Under the pieces are notes generated by a model, which was not told the DNA's origin, searched no databases, and worked only from the letters and a program-made list of their open reading frames with translations. Positions 29,652 to 42,500 of a stretch of 64,000 nucleotides of DNA are shown here, in pieces. The stretch covers positions 1 through 64,000 of the forward strand of contig NW_026042720.1 in NCBI RefSeq assembly GCF_023856365.1, written 5' to 3'. Every line of letters starts with the position of its first letter. The first letter of the stretch is position 1. Origin of the DNA: Brienomyrus brachyistius (Eukaryota > Chordata > Actinopteri > Osteoglossiformes > Mormyridae). The position numbers and the translations under genes are program-made.

Positions 29652-30572
29652 GGCGACGCGGATTGGTGCCATGCCATACGCCCCCCGCCCCGCCCCCGCC
29701 TCCACCCCGCTTCCCAAGACAAACGGACAGAGCTGAGGCTTCCTGACGAGATGCTCATTCCGATCCCCGGAACCAGCGGCAAGCATCAGCAGAGCAGGTT
29801 CTAGGCTGATGCCACGGGCAGTCCGGCTCCAGCACAGACAGGGTTCTGCCACGTTCACTCGCCAGGTGGCGTCTGTGAGCTGAGAGCTGTATGCCAGTGC
29901 TGCTGGAGACCGTCTGGACTCCTGAGTACTTCTGATAATGTGGACGTTTGACACAAATGCAAAATATAGGAAAGCCCTTTTGGGACTGATTATTGTTTAC
30001 CACTGGATATGGTAATATCTCAGGTTTTTGTTTTTCCTGTCAGTTGTTTATAAAACCAAAAATATATTATGTCAATATCTTATCTTATTTTAATTATACA
30101 AATTCGGTACCTGTGAGACAAACCAACTTTACCAAGGAACAAATTTTTTTTTTTTTTTTAAAGAAAAATCTTCCCTCACTGAAAGCAAGATGGATGTATG
30201 CAGTGTATGTTGTACTGAATACTAACACAGGACTTTGGTAAAACTAAGTTTATTACAAGAATCACACTACCCTGTAACTGTCAATAGGTCGTTTTTTTGT
30301 TTCCCCTAACATTATTTAGTGTCAGCAAACCACAGCACATACAAATGTTTGGAAACATATTGTCACTCCTAGATACATCACATTTTACTACTAAAGACGT
30401 TATGTTGCTTCATGTGGATTTAACTAACAGTTCCTTAATTGCTTATGCATTCATTCCACTGTTAAAATATTGTTATATGATTTTAACATTTCCACTCAGA
30501 AAATCTTAATTCATAAAGGTATGAATGGAAACTAAAACAGGTAATTCTGAACCTTATATGTAAGACACACAT
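29652..30572 (+). other. itsn2 3' untranslated/downstream region
   Basis: About 920 bp between the stop codon and the minisatellite. It is first GC-rich (29660-29900), then AT-rich with a T-run at 30147-30160. I found no AATAAA or ATTAAA, so the polyadenylation site is undetermined and the transcript could run into the minisatellite. Confidence 0.5.
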
Positions 30573-33500
30573 CAGGTCAGGGTCAGGGTGCTGGTTTGTC
30601 AGGGTGCTGGTTTGTCAGGCTGGTGGTTTGTCAGGCTGCTGGTTTGTCAGGCTGGTGGTTTGTCAGGCTGCTGGTTTGTCAGGCTGCTGGTTTGTCAGGC
30701 TGCTGCTGGTTTGTCAGGCTGCTGCTGGTTTGTCAGGCTGCTGCTGGTTTGTCAGGCTGCTGCTGGTTTGTCAGGCTGCTGCTGGTTTGTCAGGCTGCTG
30801 CTGGTTTGTCAGGCTGCTGCTGGTTTGTCAGGCTGCTGCTGGTTTGTCAGGCTGCTGCTGGTTTGTCAGGCTGCTGCTGGTTTGTCAGGCTGCTGCTGGT
30901 TTGTCAGGCTGCTGCTGGTTTGTCAGGCTGCTGCTGGTTTGTCAGGCTGCTGCTGGTTTGTCAGGCTGCTGCTGGTTTGTCAGGCTGCTGCTGGTTTGTC
31001 AGGCTGCTGCTGGTTTGTCAGGCTGCTGCTGGTTTGTCAGGCTGCTGCTGGTTTGTCAGGCTGCTGCTGGTTTGTCAGGCTGCTGCTGGTTTGTCAGGCT
31101 GCTGCTGGTTTGTCAGGCTGCTGCTGGTTTGTCAGGCTGCTGCTGGTTTGTCAGGCTGCTGCTGGTTTGTCAGGCTGCTGCTGGTTTGTCAGGCTGCTGC
31201 TGGTTTGTCAGGCTGCTGCTGGTTTGTCAGGCTGCTGCTGGTTTGTCAGGCTGCTGCTGGTTTGTCAGGCTGCTGCTGGTTTGTCAGGCTGCTGCTGGTT
31301 TGTCAGGCTGCTGCTGGTTTGTCAGGCTGCTGCTGGTTTGTCAGGCTGCTGCTGGTTTGTCAGGCTGCTGCTGGTTTGTCAGGCTGCTGCTGGTTTGTCA
31401 GGCTGCTGCTGGTTTGTCAGTGTCGTGCTGCTGCTTTGTCAGGGTCGTGCTGCTGCTTTGTCAGGGTCAGGCTGCTGCTGGTTTGTCAGTGTCGTGCTGC
31501 TGCTTTGTCAGTGTCGTGCTGCTGCTTTGTCAGTGTCGTGCTGCTGCTTTGTCAGTGTCGTGCTGCTGCTGCTTTGTCGTGCTGCTGCTGCTTTGTCAGG
31601 CTGCTGCTGCTTTGTCAGGCTGCTGCTGCTTTGTCAGGCTGCTGCTGCTTTGTCAGGCTGCTGCTGCTTTGTCAGGCTGCTGCTGCTTTGTCAGTGTCAG
31701 GCTGCTGCTGCTTTGTCAGTGTCAGGGTGCTGCTTGTTTGTCAGTGTCAGGGTGCTGCTTGTTTGTCAGTGTCAGGCTGCTGCTTGTTTGTCAGTGTCAG
31801 GCTGCTGCTTGTTTGTCAGTGTCAGGCTGCTGCTTTGTCAGGCTGCTGCTTTGTCAGGCTGCTGCTTTGTCAGGCTGCTGCTTTGTCAGGCTGCTGCTTT
31901 GTCAGGCTGCTGCTTTGTCAGGCTGCTGCTTTGTCAGGCTGCTGCTTTGTCAGGCTGCTGCTTTGTCAGGCTGCTGCTTTGTCAGGCTGCTGCTTTGTCA
32001 GGCTGCTGCTTTGTCAGGCTGCTGCTTTGTCAGGCTGCTGCTGCTTTGTCAGGCTGCTGCTGCTTTGTCAGGCTGCTGCTGCTTTGTCAGGCTGCTGCTG
32101 CTTTGTCAGGCTGCTGCTTTGTCAGGCTGCTGCTGCTTTGTCAGGCTGCTGCTGCTTTGTCAGGCTGCTGCTGCTTTGTCAGGCTGCTGCTGCTTTGTCA
32201 GTGTCAGGCTGCTGCTGCTTTGTCAGTGTCAGGCTGCTGCTGCTTTGTCAGGCTGCTGCTGCTTTGTCAGTGTCAGGCTGCTGCTGCTTTGTCAGTGTCA
32301 GGCTGCTGCTGCTTTGTCAGTGTCAGGCTGCTGCTGCTTTGTCAGTGTCAGGCTGCTGCTGCTTTGTCAGTGTCAGGCTGCTTTGTCAGTGTCAGGCTGC
32401 TTTGTCAGTGTCAGGCTGCTTTGTCAGTGTCAGGCTGCTTTGTCAGTGTCAGGCTGCTTTGTCAGTGTCAGGCTGCTTTGTCAGTGTCAGGCTGCTTTGT
32501 CAGTGTCAGGCTGCTTTGTCAGTGTCAGGCTGCTTTGTCAGTGTCAGGCTGCTTTGTCAGTGTCAGGCTGCTTTGTCAGGCTGCTTTGTCAGGCTGCTGC
32601 TGCTTTGTCAGGCTGCTGCTTGTTTGTCAGGCTGCTGCTTGTTTGTCAGGCTGCTGCTTGTTTGTCAGGGTGCTGCTTGTTTGTCAGGGTGCTGCTTGTT
32701 TGTCAGGGTGCTGCTTGTTTGTCAGGGTGCTGCTTGTTTGTCAGGGTGCTGCTTGTTTGTCAGGGTGCTGCTTGTTTGTCAGGGGGCTGCTGGTTTGTCA
32801 GGGTGCTGCTTGTTTGTCAGGGGGCTGCTTGTTTGTCAGGGGGCTGCTTGTTTGTCAGGGGGCTGCTGGTTTGTCAGGCTGCTGCTGGTTTGTCAGGCTG
32901 CTGCTGGTTTGTCAGGCTGCTGCTGGTTTGTCAGGCTGCTGCTGGTTTGTCAGGCTGCTGCTGGTTTGTCAGGCTGCTGCTGGTTTGTCAGGCTGCTGCT
33001 GGTTTGTCAGGCTGCTGCTGGTTTGTCAGGCTGCTGCTGGTTTGTCAGGCTGCTGCTGGTTTGTCAGGCTGCTGCTGGTTTGTCAGGCTGCTGCTGGTTT
33101 GTCAGGCTGCTGCTGGTTTGTCAGGCTGCTGCTGGTTTGTCAGGCTGCTGCTGGTTTGTCAGGCTGCTGCTGGTTTGTCAGGCTGCTGCTGGTTTGTCAG
33201 GCTGCTGCTGGTTTGTCAGGCTGCTGCTGGTTTGTCAGGCTGCTGCTGGTTTGTCAGGCTGCTGCTGGTTTGTCAGGCTGCTGCTGGTTTGTCAGGCTGC
33301 TGCTGGTTTGTCAGTGTCGTGCTGCTGCTTTGTCAGGGTCGTGCTGCTGCTTTGTCAGGGTCAGGCTGCTGCTGGTTTGTCAGTGTCGTGCTGCTGCTTT
33401 GTCAGTGTCGTGCTGCTGCTTTGTCAGTGTCGTGCTGCTGCTTTGTCAGTGTCGTGCTGCTGCTTTGTCAGGCTGCTGCTGCTTTGTCAGGCTGCTGCTG

Positions 33501-36500
33501 CTTTGTCAGGCTGCTGCTGCTTTGTCAGGCTGCTGCTGCTTTGTCAGGCTGCTGCTGCTTTGTCAGGCTGCTGCTGCTTTGTCAGTGTCAGGCTGCTGCT
33601 GCTTTGTCAGTGTCAGGGTGCTGCTTGTTTGTCAGTGTCAGGGTGCTGCTTGTTTGTCAGTGTCAGGCTGCTGCTTGTTTGTCAGTGTCAGGCTGCTGCT
33701 TTGTCAGGCTGCTGCTTTGTCAGGCTGCTGCTTTGTCAGGCTGCTGCTTTGTCAGGCTGCTGCTTTGTCAGGCTGCTGCTTTGTCAGGCTGCTGCTTTGT
33801 CAGGCTGCTGCTTTGTCAGGCTGCTGCTTTGTCAGGCTGCTGCTTTGTCAGGCTGCTGCTTTGTCAGGCTGCTGCTTTGTCAGGCTGCTGCTGCTTTGTC
33901 AGGCTGCTGCTGCTTTGTCAGGCTGCTGCTGCTTTGTCAGGCTGCTGCTGCTTTGTCAGGCTGCTGCTGCTTTGTCAGGCTGCTGCTGCTTTGTCAGGCT
34001 GCTGCTGCTTTGTCAGGCTGCTGCTGCTTTGTCAGGCTGCTGCTGCTTTGTCAGGCTGCTGCTGCTTTGTCAGTGTCAGGCTGCTGCTGCTTTGTCAGTG
34101 TCAGGCTGCTGCTGCTTTGTCAGGCTGCTGCTGCTTTGTCAGTGTCAGGCTGCTGCTGCTTTGTCAGTGTCAGGCTGCTGCTGCTTTGTCAGTGTCAGGC
34201 TGCTTTGTCAGTGTCAGGCTGCTTTGTCAGTGTCAGGCTGCTTTGTCAGTGTCAGGCTGCTTTGTCAGTGTCAGGCTGCTTTGTCAGTGTCAGGCTGCTT
34301 TGTCAGTGTCAGGCTGCTTTGTCAGTGTCAGGCTGCTTTGTCAGTGTCAGGCTGCTTTGTCAGTGTCAGGCTGCTTTGTCAGGCTGCTTTGTCAGGCTGC
34401 TTTGTCAGGCTGCTGCTGCTTTGTCAGGCTGCTGCTTGTTTGTCAGGCTGCTGCTTGTTTGTCAGGGTGCTGCTTGTTTGTCAGGGTGCTGCTTGTTTGT
34501 CAGGGTGCTGCTTGTTTGTCAGGGTGCTGCTTGTTTGTCAGGGTGCTGCTTGTTTGTCAGGGTGCTGCTTGTTTGTCAGGGGGCTGCTGGTTTGTCAGGG
34601 TGCTGCTTGTTTGTCAGGGGGCTGCTTGTTTGTCAGGGGGCTGCTTGTTTGTCAGGGGGCTGCTGGTTTGTCAGGGGGCTGCTGGTTTGTCAGGGGGCTG
34701 CTGGTTTGTCAGGCTGCTGGTTTGTCAGGCTGCTGGTTTGTCAGGCTGCTGGTTTGTCAGGCTGCTGGTTTGTCAGGCTGCTGGTTTGTCAGGCTGCTGG
34801 TTTGTCAGGCTGCTGGTTTGTCAGGCTGCTGGTTTGTCAGGCTGCTGGTTTGTCAGGCTGCTGGTTTGTCAGTGTCAAGGTGCTGCTTTGTCAGGCTGCT
34901 GCTTTGTCAGGGTGCTGGTTTGTCAGGGTGCTGGTTTGTCAGGGTGCTGGTTTGTCAGGGTCAGGCTGCTGCTTTGTCAGTGTCAGGGTGCTGCTTTGTC
35001 AGTGTCAGGCTGCTGGTTTGTCAGGGTGCTGGTTTGTCAGGGTGCTGCTTTGTCAGGGTGCTGCTTTGTCAGGGTGCTGCTTTGTCAGGGTGCTGCTTTG
35101 TCAGGGTGCTGCTTTGTCAGGGTGCTGCTTTGTCAGGGTGCTGCTTTGTCAGGGTGCTGCTTTGTCAGGCTGCTGCTTTGTCAGGCTGCTGCTGGTTTGT
35201 CAGGCTGCTGCTGGTTTGTCAGGGTGCTGCTGGTTTGTCAGGGTGCTGCTGGTTTGTCAGGCTGCTGCTGCTTTGTCAGGGTGCTGCTGGTTTGTCAGGC
35301 TGCTGGTTTGTCAGTGTCAGGCTGCTGCTTTGTCAGTGTCAGGGTGCTGGTTTGTCAGGGTCAGGCTGCTGCTTTGTCAGGCTGCTGCTTTGTCAGGGTG
35401 CTGGTTTGTCAGGGTCAGGCTGCTGCTTTGTCAGGGTGCTGGTTTGTCAGGGTCAGGCTGCTGCTTTGTCAGTGTCAGGCTGCTGCTTTGTCAGTGTCAG
35501 GCTGCTGCTGGTTTGTCAGTGTCAGGCTGCTGCTGGTTTGTCAGGCTGCTCCTTTGTCAGGGTGCTGCTTTGTCAGGGTGCTGCTTTGTCAGGGTGCTGC
35601 TTTGTCAGGCTGCTGCTGCTGCTTTGTCAGGCTGCTGCTGCTGCTTTGTCAGGCTGCTGCTTTGTCAGGCTGCTGCTTTGTCAGTGTCAGGCTGCTGCTG
35701 CTTTGTCAGGCTGCTGCTGCTTTGTCAGGCTGCTGCTGCTTTGTCAGGCTGCTGCTGCTTTGTCAGGCTGCTGCTGCTTTGTCAGGCTGCTGCTGCTTTG
35801 TCAGGCTGCTGCTGCTTTGTCAGTGTCAGGCTGCTGCTGCTTTGTCAGTGTCAGGCTGCTGCTGCTTTGTCAGTGTCAGGCTGCTGCTGCTTTGTCAGTG
35901 TCAGGCTGCTGCTGCTTTGTCAGTGTCAGGCTGCTGCTGCTTTGTCAGTGTCAGGCTGCTGCTGCTTTGTCAGTGTCAGGCTGCTGCTGCTTTGTCAGTG
36001 TCAGGCTGCTGCTGCTTTGTCAGTGTCAGGCTGCTGCTGCTTTGTCAGTGTCAGGCTGCTGCTGCTTTGTCAGTGTCAGGCTGCTGCTGCTTTGTCAGTG
36101 TCAGGCTGCTGCTGCTTTGTCAGTGTCAGGCTGCTGCTGCTTTGTCAGTGTCAGGCTGCTGCTGCTTTGTCAGTGTCAGGCTGCTGCTGCTTTGTCAGTG
36201 TCAGGCTGCTGCTGCTTTGTCAGTGTCAGGCTGCTGCTGCTTTGTCAGTGTCAGGCTGCTGCTGCTTTGTCAGTGTCAGGCTGCTGCTGCTTTGTCAGTG
36301 TCAGGCTGCTGCTGCTTTGTCAGTGTCAGGCTGCTGCTGCTTTGTCAGTGTCAGGCTGCTGCTGCTTTGTCAGTGTCAGGCTGCTGCTGCTTTGTCAGTG
36401 TCAGGCTGCTGCTGCTTTGTCAGGGTGCTGCTTGTTTGTCAGGGTGCTGCTTGTTTGTCAGGGTGCTGCTTGGTCAGGCTGCTGCTTGGTCAGGCTGCTG

Positions 36501-39500
36501 CTTGGTCAGGCTGCTGCTTGTTTGTCAGGGTCAGGCTGCTGCTTGTTTGTCAGGGTCAGGCTGCTGCTTGTTTGTCAGGGTCAGGCTGCTGCTTGTTTGT
36601 CAGGGTCAGGCTGCTGCTTGTTTGTCAGGGTCAGGGTGCTGCTTGTTTGTCAGGGTCAGGCTGCTGCTTGTTTGTCAGGGTCAGGCTGCTGCTTGTTTGT
36701 CAGGGTCAGGCTGCTGCTTGTTTGTCAGGGTCAGGGTGCTGCTTGTTTGTCAGGGTCAGGGTGCTGCTTGTTTGTCAGTGTCAGGGTGCTGCTTGTTTGT
36801 CAGTGTCAGGGTGCTGCTTGTTTGTCAGGCTGCTTGTTTGTCAGGCTGCTGGTTTGTCAGGCTGCTGGTTTGTCAGGCTGCTGGTTTGTCAGGCTGCTGG
36901 TTTGTCAGGCTGCTGGTTTGTCAGGCTGCTGGTTTGTCAGGCTGCTGGTTTGTCAGGCTGCTGCTTTGTCAGGCTGCTGCTTTGTCAGGCTGCTGCTTTG
37001 TCAGGGTGCTGGTTTGTCAGGGTCAGGCTGCTGCTTTGTCAGTGTCAGGCTGCTGCTTTGTCAGTGTCAGGCTGCTGCTTTGTCAGGGTCAGGCTGCTGG
37101 TTTGTCAGTGTCAGGCTGCTGCTGGTTTGTCAGTGTCAGGCTGCTGCTGGTTTGTCAGGGTGCTGCTTTGTCAGGGTGCTGCTTTGTCAGGGTGCTGCTT
37201 TGTCAGGCTGCTGCTTTGTCAGGCTGCTGCTTTGTCAGGCTGCTGCTTTGTCAGGCTGCTGCTTTGTCAGTGTCAGGCTGCTGCTTTGTCAGGGTCAGGC
37301 TGCTGCTTTGTCAGTGTCAGGCTGCTGCTTTGTCAGGGTGCTGGTTTGTCAGGGTCAGGCTGCTGCTTTGTCAGTGTCAGGCTGCTGCTGGTTTGTCAGT
37401 GTCAGGCTGCTGCTGGTTTGTCAGTGTCAGGCTGCTGCTGGTTTGTCAGTGTCAGGCTGCTGCTGGTTTGTCAGTGTCAGGCTGCTGCTGGTTTGTCAGT
37501 GTCAGGCTGCTGCTGGTTTGTCAGTGTCAGGCTGCTGCTGGTTTGTCAGGCTGCTGCTGGTTTGTCAGGCTGCTGCTGGTTTGTCAGGCTGCTGCTGGTT
37601 TGTCAGGCTGCTGCTGGTTTGTCAGGCTGCTGGTTTGTCAGGCTGCTGGTTTGTCAGGCTGCTGGTTTGTCAGGCTGCTGGTTTGTCAGGCTGCTGCTTT
37701 GTCAGGCTGCTGCTTTGTCAGTGTCAGGGTGCTGCTTTGTCAGTGTCAGGGTGCTGCTTTGTCAGTGTCAGGGTGCTGCTTTGTCAGTGTCAGGGTGCTG
37801 CTTTGTCAGTGTCAGGGTGCTGCTTTGTCAGGGTCAGGCTGCTGCTGGTTTGTCAGGCTGCTGCTGGTTTGTCAGGCTGCTGCTGGTTTGTCAGTGTCAG
37901 GCTGCTGCTGGTTTGTCAGGGTCAGGCTGCTGCTGGTTTGTCAGGGTCAGGCTGCTGCTGGTTTGTCAGGGTCAGGCTGCTGCTGGTTTGTCAGGCTGCT
38001 GCTGGTTTGTCAGGCTGCTGCTGGTTTGTCAGTGTCAGGCTGCTGCTGGTTTGTCAGGCTGCTGCTTGTTTGTCAGGGTGCTGCTGGTTTGTCAGGCTGC
38101 TGCTGCTTTGTCAGGGTGCTGCTGCTTTGTCAGGGTGCTGCTGCTTTGTCAGGGTGCTGCTGCTTTGTCAGGGTGCTTTGTCAGTGTCAGGCTGCTGCTG
38201 GTTTGTCAGGCTGCTGCTGGTTTGTCAGGCTGCTGCTGGTTTGTCAGGCTGCTGCTGGTTTGTCAGGCTGCTGCTGGTTTGTCAGGCTGCTGCTGGTTTG
38301 TCAGGCTGCTGCTGGTTTGTCAGTGTCAGGCTGCTGCTGCTTTGTCAGGGTGCTGCTGCTTTGTCAGGGTGCTGCTGCTTTGTCAGGGTGCTGCTGGTTT
38401 GTCAGGGTGCTGCTGGTTTGTCAGGGTGCTGCTGGTTTGTCAGGGTGCTGCTGGTTTGTCAGGGTGCTGCTGGTTTGTCAGGGTGCTGCTGGTTTGTCAG
38501 GCTGCTGCTGGTTTGTCAGGCTGCTGCTGGTTTGTCAGGCTGCTGCTGGTTTGTCAGGCTGCTGCTGGTTTGTCAGGCTGCTGCTGCTTTGTCAGGCTGC
38601 TGCTGCTTTGTCAGGCTGCTGCTGCTTTGTCAGGCTGCTGCTGCTTTGTCAGGCTGCTGCTGCTTTGTCAGGCTGCTGCTGCTTTGTCAGGCTGCTGCTG
38701 CTTTGTCAGTGTCAGGCTGCTGCTGCTTTGTCAGTGTCAGGCTGCTGCTGCTTTGTCAGTGTCAGGCTGCTGCTGCTTTGTCAGTGTCAGGCTGCTGCTG
38801 CTTTGTCAGTGTCAGGCTGCTGCTGCTTTGTCAGTGTCAGGCTGCTGCTGCTTTGTCAGTGTCAGGCTGCTGCTGCTTTGTCAGTGTCAGGCTGCTGCTG
38901 CTTTGTCAGTGTCAGGCTGCTGCTGCTTTGTCAGTGTCAGGCTGCTGCTGCTTTGTCAGTGTCAGGCTGCTGCTGCTTTGTCAGTGTCAGGCTGCTGCTG
39001 CTTTGTCAGGCTGCTGCTGGTTTGTCAGTGTCAGGGTGCTGCTTGTTTGTCAGGCTGCTGCTGGTTTGTCAGGGTGCTGCTTGTTTGTCAGGGTGCTGCT
39101 GGTTTGTCAGGGTGCTGCTTGTTTGTCAGGGTGCTGCTGGTTTGTCAGGGTGCTGCTGGTTTGTCAGGGTGCTGCTGGTTTGTCAGGGTGCTGCTTGTTT
39201 GTCAGGGTGCTGCTGGTTTGTCAGGGTGCTGCTGGTTTGTCAGGCTGCTGGTTTGTCAGGCTGCTGGTTTGTCAGGCTGCTGGTTTGTCAGGGTCAGGCT
39301 GCTGCTTTGTCAGGGTGCTGGTTTGTCAGGGTCAGGCTGCTGCTTTGTCAGTGTCAGGGTGCTGCTTTGTCAGGGTGCTGCTTTGTCAGGGTGCTGCTTT
39401 GTCAGGGTGCTGGTTTGTCAGGGTCAGGCTGCTGCTTTGTCAGGGTGCTGGTTTGTCAGGGTCAGGCTGCTGCTTTGTCAGTGTCAGGCTGCTGCTTTGT

Positions 39501-42500
39501 CAGTGTCAGGCTGCTGCTTTGTCAGTGTCAGGCTGCTGCTTTGTCAGTGTCAGGCTGCTGGTTTGTCAGTGTCAGGCTGCTGCTGGTTTGTCAGTGTCAG
39601 GCTGCTGCTGCTTTGTCAGGGTGCTGCTTTGTCAGGCTGCTGCTTTGTCAGGCTGCTGCTTTGTCAGGGTCAGGCTGCTGCTTTGTCAGTGTCAGGCTGC
39701 TGCTTTGTCAGGGTGCTGGTTTGTCAGGGTCAGGCTGCTGCTTTGTCAGGGTGCTGGTTTGTCAGGGTGCTGCTGGTTTGTCAGTGTCAGGCTGCTGCTG
39801 GTTTGTCAGTGTCAGGCTGCTGCTGGTTTGTCAGTGTCAGGCTGCTGCTGGTTTGTCAGGCTGCTGCTGGTTTGTCAGGCTGCTGCTGGTTTGTCAGGCT
39901 GCTGCTGGTTTGTCAGGCTGCTGCTGGTTTGTCAGGCTGCTGCTGGTTTGTCAGGCTGCTGCTGGTTTGTCAGGCTGCTGCTGGTTTGTCAGGCTGCTGC
40001 TGGTTTGTCAGGCTGCTGCTGGTTTGTCAGGCTGCTGCTGGTTTGTCAGTGTCAGGCTGCTGGTTTGTCAGTGTCAGGCTGCTGCTTTGTCAGTGTCAGG
40101 GTGCTGCTTTGTCAGTGTCAGGGTGCTGCTTTGTCAGTGTCAGGGTGCTGCTTTGTCAGGGTGCTGCTTTGTCAGGGTGCTGCTTTGTCAGGGTCAGGGT
40201 GCTGGTTTGTCAGGGTCAGGCTGCTGCTTTGTCAGTGTCAGGGTGCTGCTTTGTCAGGGTGCTGCTTTGTCAGGGTGCTGCTTTGTCAGGGTGCTGGTTT
40301 GTCAGGGTCAGGCTGCTGCTTTGTCAGGGTGCTGGTTTGTCAGGGTCAGGCTGCTGCTTTGTCAGTGTCAGGCTGCTGCTTTGTCAGTGTCAGGCTGCTG
40401 CTTTGTCAGTGTCAGGCTGCTGGTTTGTCAGTGTCAGGCTGCTGCTGGTTTGTCAGTGTCAGGCTGCTGCTGCTTTGTCAGGGTGCTGCTTTGTCAGGCT
40501 GCTGCTTTGTCAGGCTGCTGCTTTGTCAGTGTCAGGCTGCTGCTTTGTCAGGGTCAGGCTGCTGCTTTGTCAGTGTCAGGCTGCTGCTTTGTCAGTGTCA
40601 GGCTGCTGCTTTGTCAGGGTGCTGGTTTGTCAGGGTCAGGCTGCTGCTTTGTCAGGGTGCTGGTTTGTCAGGGTGCTGCTGGTTTGTCAGTGTCAGGCTG
40701 CTGCTGGTTTGTCAGTGTCAGGCTGCTGCTGGTTTGTCAGTGTCAGGCTGCTGCTGGTTTGTCAGGCTGCTGCTGGTTTGTCAGGCTGCTGCTGGTTTGT
40801 CAGGCTGCTGCTGGTTTGTCAGGCTGCTGCTGGTTTGTCAGGCTGCTGCTGGTTTGTCAGGCTGCTGGTTTGTCAGGCTGCTGCTGGTTTGTCAGGCTGC
40901 TGCTGGTTTGTCAGGCTGCTGGTTTGTCAGGCTGCTGGTTTGTCAGGCTGCTGGTTTGTCAGTGTCAGGGTGCTGCTTTGTCAGTGTCAGGGTGCTGCTT
41001 TGTCAGTGTCAGGGTGCTGCTTTGTCAGGGTCAGGCTGCTGCTGGTTTGTCAGGCTGCTGCTGGTTTGTCAGGCTGCTGCTGGTTTGTCAGGGTCAGGCT
41101 GCTGCTGGTTTGTCAGGGTCAGGCTGCTGCTGGTTTGTCAGTGTCAGGCTGCTGCTGCTTTGTCAGGGTGCTGCTTGTTTGTCAGGGTGCTGCTGGTTTG
41201 TCAGGGTGCTGCTGGTTTGTCAGGCTGCTGCTGGTTTGTCAGGCTGCTGCTTGTTTGTCAGGCTGCTGCTTGTTTGTCAGGGTGCTGCTTGTTTGTCAGG
41301 GTGCTGCTTGTTTGTCAGGCTGCTGCTTGTTTGTCAGGCTGCTGCTTGTTTGTCAGGCTGCTGCTTGTTTGTCAGGGTGCTGCTTGTTTGTCAGGGTGCT
41401 GCTGGTTTGTCAGGGTGCTGCTGGTTTGTCAGGCTGCTGCTTGTTTGTCAGGCTGCTGCTTGTTTGTCAGGCTGCTGCTTGTTTGTCAGGCTGCTGCTTG
41501 TTTGTCAGGCTGCTGCTTGTTTGTCAGGCTGCTGCTTGTTTGTCAGGCTGCTGCTTGTTTGTCAGGCTGCTGCTTGTTTGTCAGGCTGCTGCTTGTTTGT
41601 CAGGCTGCTGCTTGTTTGTCAGGCTGCTGCTTGTTTGTCAGGCTGCTGCTTGTTTGTCAGGGTCAGGCGGCTGCTGGTTTGTCAGGCTGCTGGTTTGTCA
41701 GGCTGCTGCTGGTTTGTCAGTGTCAGGCTGCTGCTGGTTTGTCAGTGTCAGGCTGCTGCTGGTTTGTCAGTGTCAGGCTGCTGCTGGTTTGTCAGTGTCA
41801 GGCTGCTGCTGCTTTGTCAGTGTCAGGCTGCTGCTGCTTTGTCAGTGTCAGGCTGCTGCTGGTTTGTCAGGCTGCTGCTGGTTTGTCAGGCTGCTGCTGG
41901 TTTGTCAGGCTGCTGCTGGTTTGTCAGGCTGCTGCTTGTTTGTCAGGGTGCTGCTTGTTTGTCAGGGTGCTGCTTGTTTGTCAGGGTGCTGCTTGTTTGT
42001 CAGGGTGCTGCTTGTTTGTCAGGGTGCTGCTTGTTTGTCAGGGTGCTGCTTGTTTGTCAGGGTGCTGCTTGTTTGTCAGGGTGCTGCTTGTTTGTCAGGG
42101 TGCTGCTGGTGGTTTGTCAGGGTGCTGCTTGTTTGTCAGGGTGCTGCTGGTGGTTTGTCAGGCTGCTGCTGGTGGTTTGTCAGGCTGCTGCTGGTGGTTT
42201 GTCAGGCTGCTGCTGGTGGTTTGTCAGGCTGCTGCTGGTGGTTTGTCAGGCTGCTGCTGGTGGTTTGTCAGGCTGCTGCTGGTGGTTTGTCAGGCTGCTG
42301 CTGGTGGTTTGTCAGGCTGCTGCTGGTGGTTTGTCAGGCTGCTGCTGGTGGTTTGTCAGGCTGCTGCTGGTGGTTTGTCAGGCTGCTGCTGGTGGTTTGT
42401 CAGGCTGCTGCTGGTGGTTTGTCAGGCTGCTGCTGGTGGTTTGTCAGGCTGCTGCTGGTGGTTTGTCAGGCTGCTGGTGGTTTGTCAGGCTGCTGGTGGT

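Noticed and set aside
29652..30572. A clear polyadenylation signal for itsn2
   Set aside because: No AATAAA or ATTAAA was found on the plus strand by eye, so no terminator is claimed.
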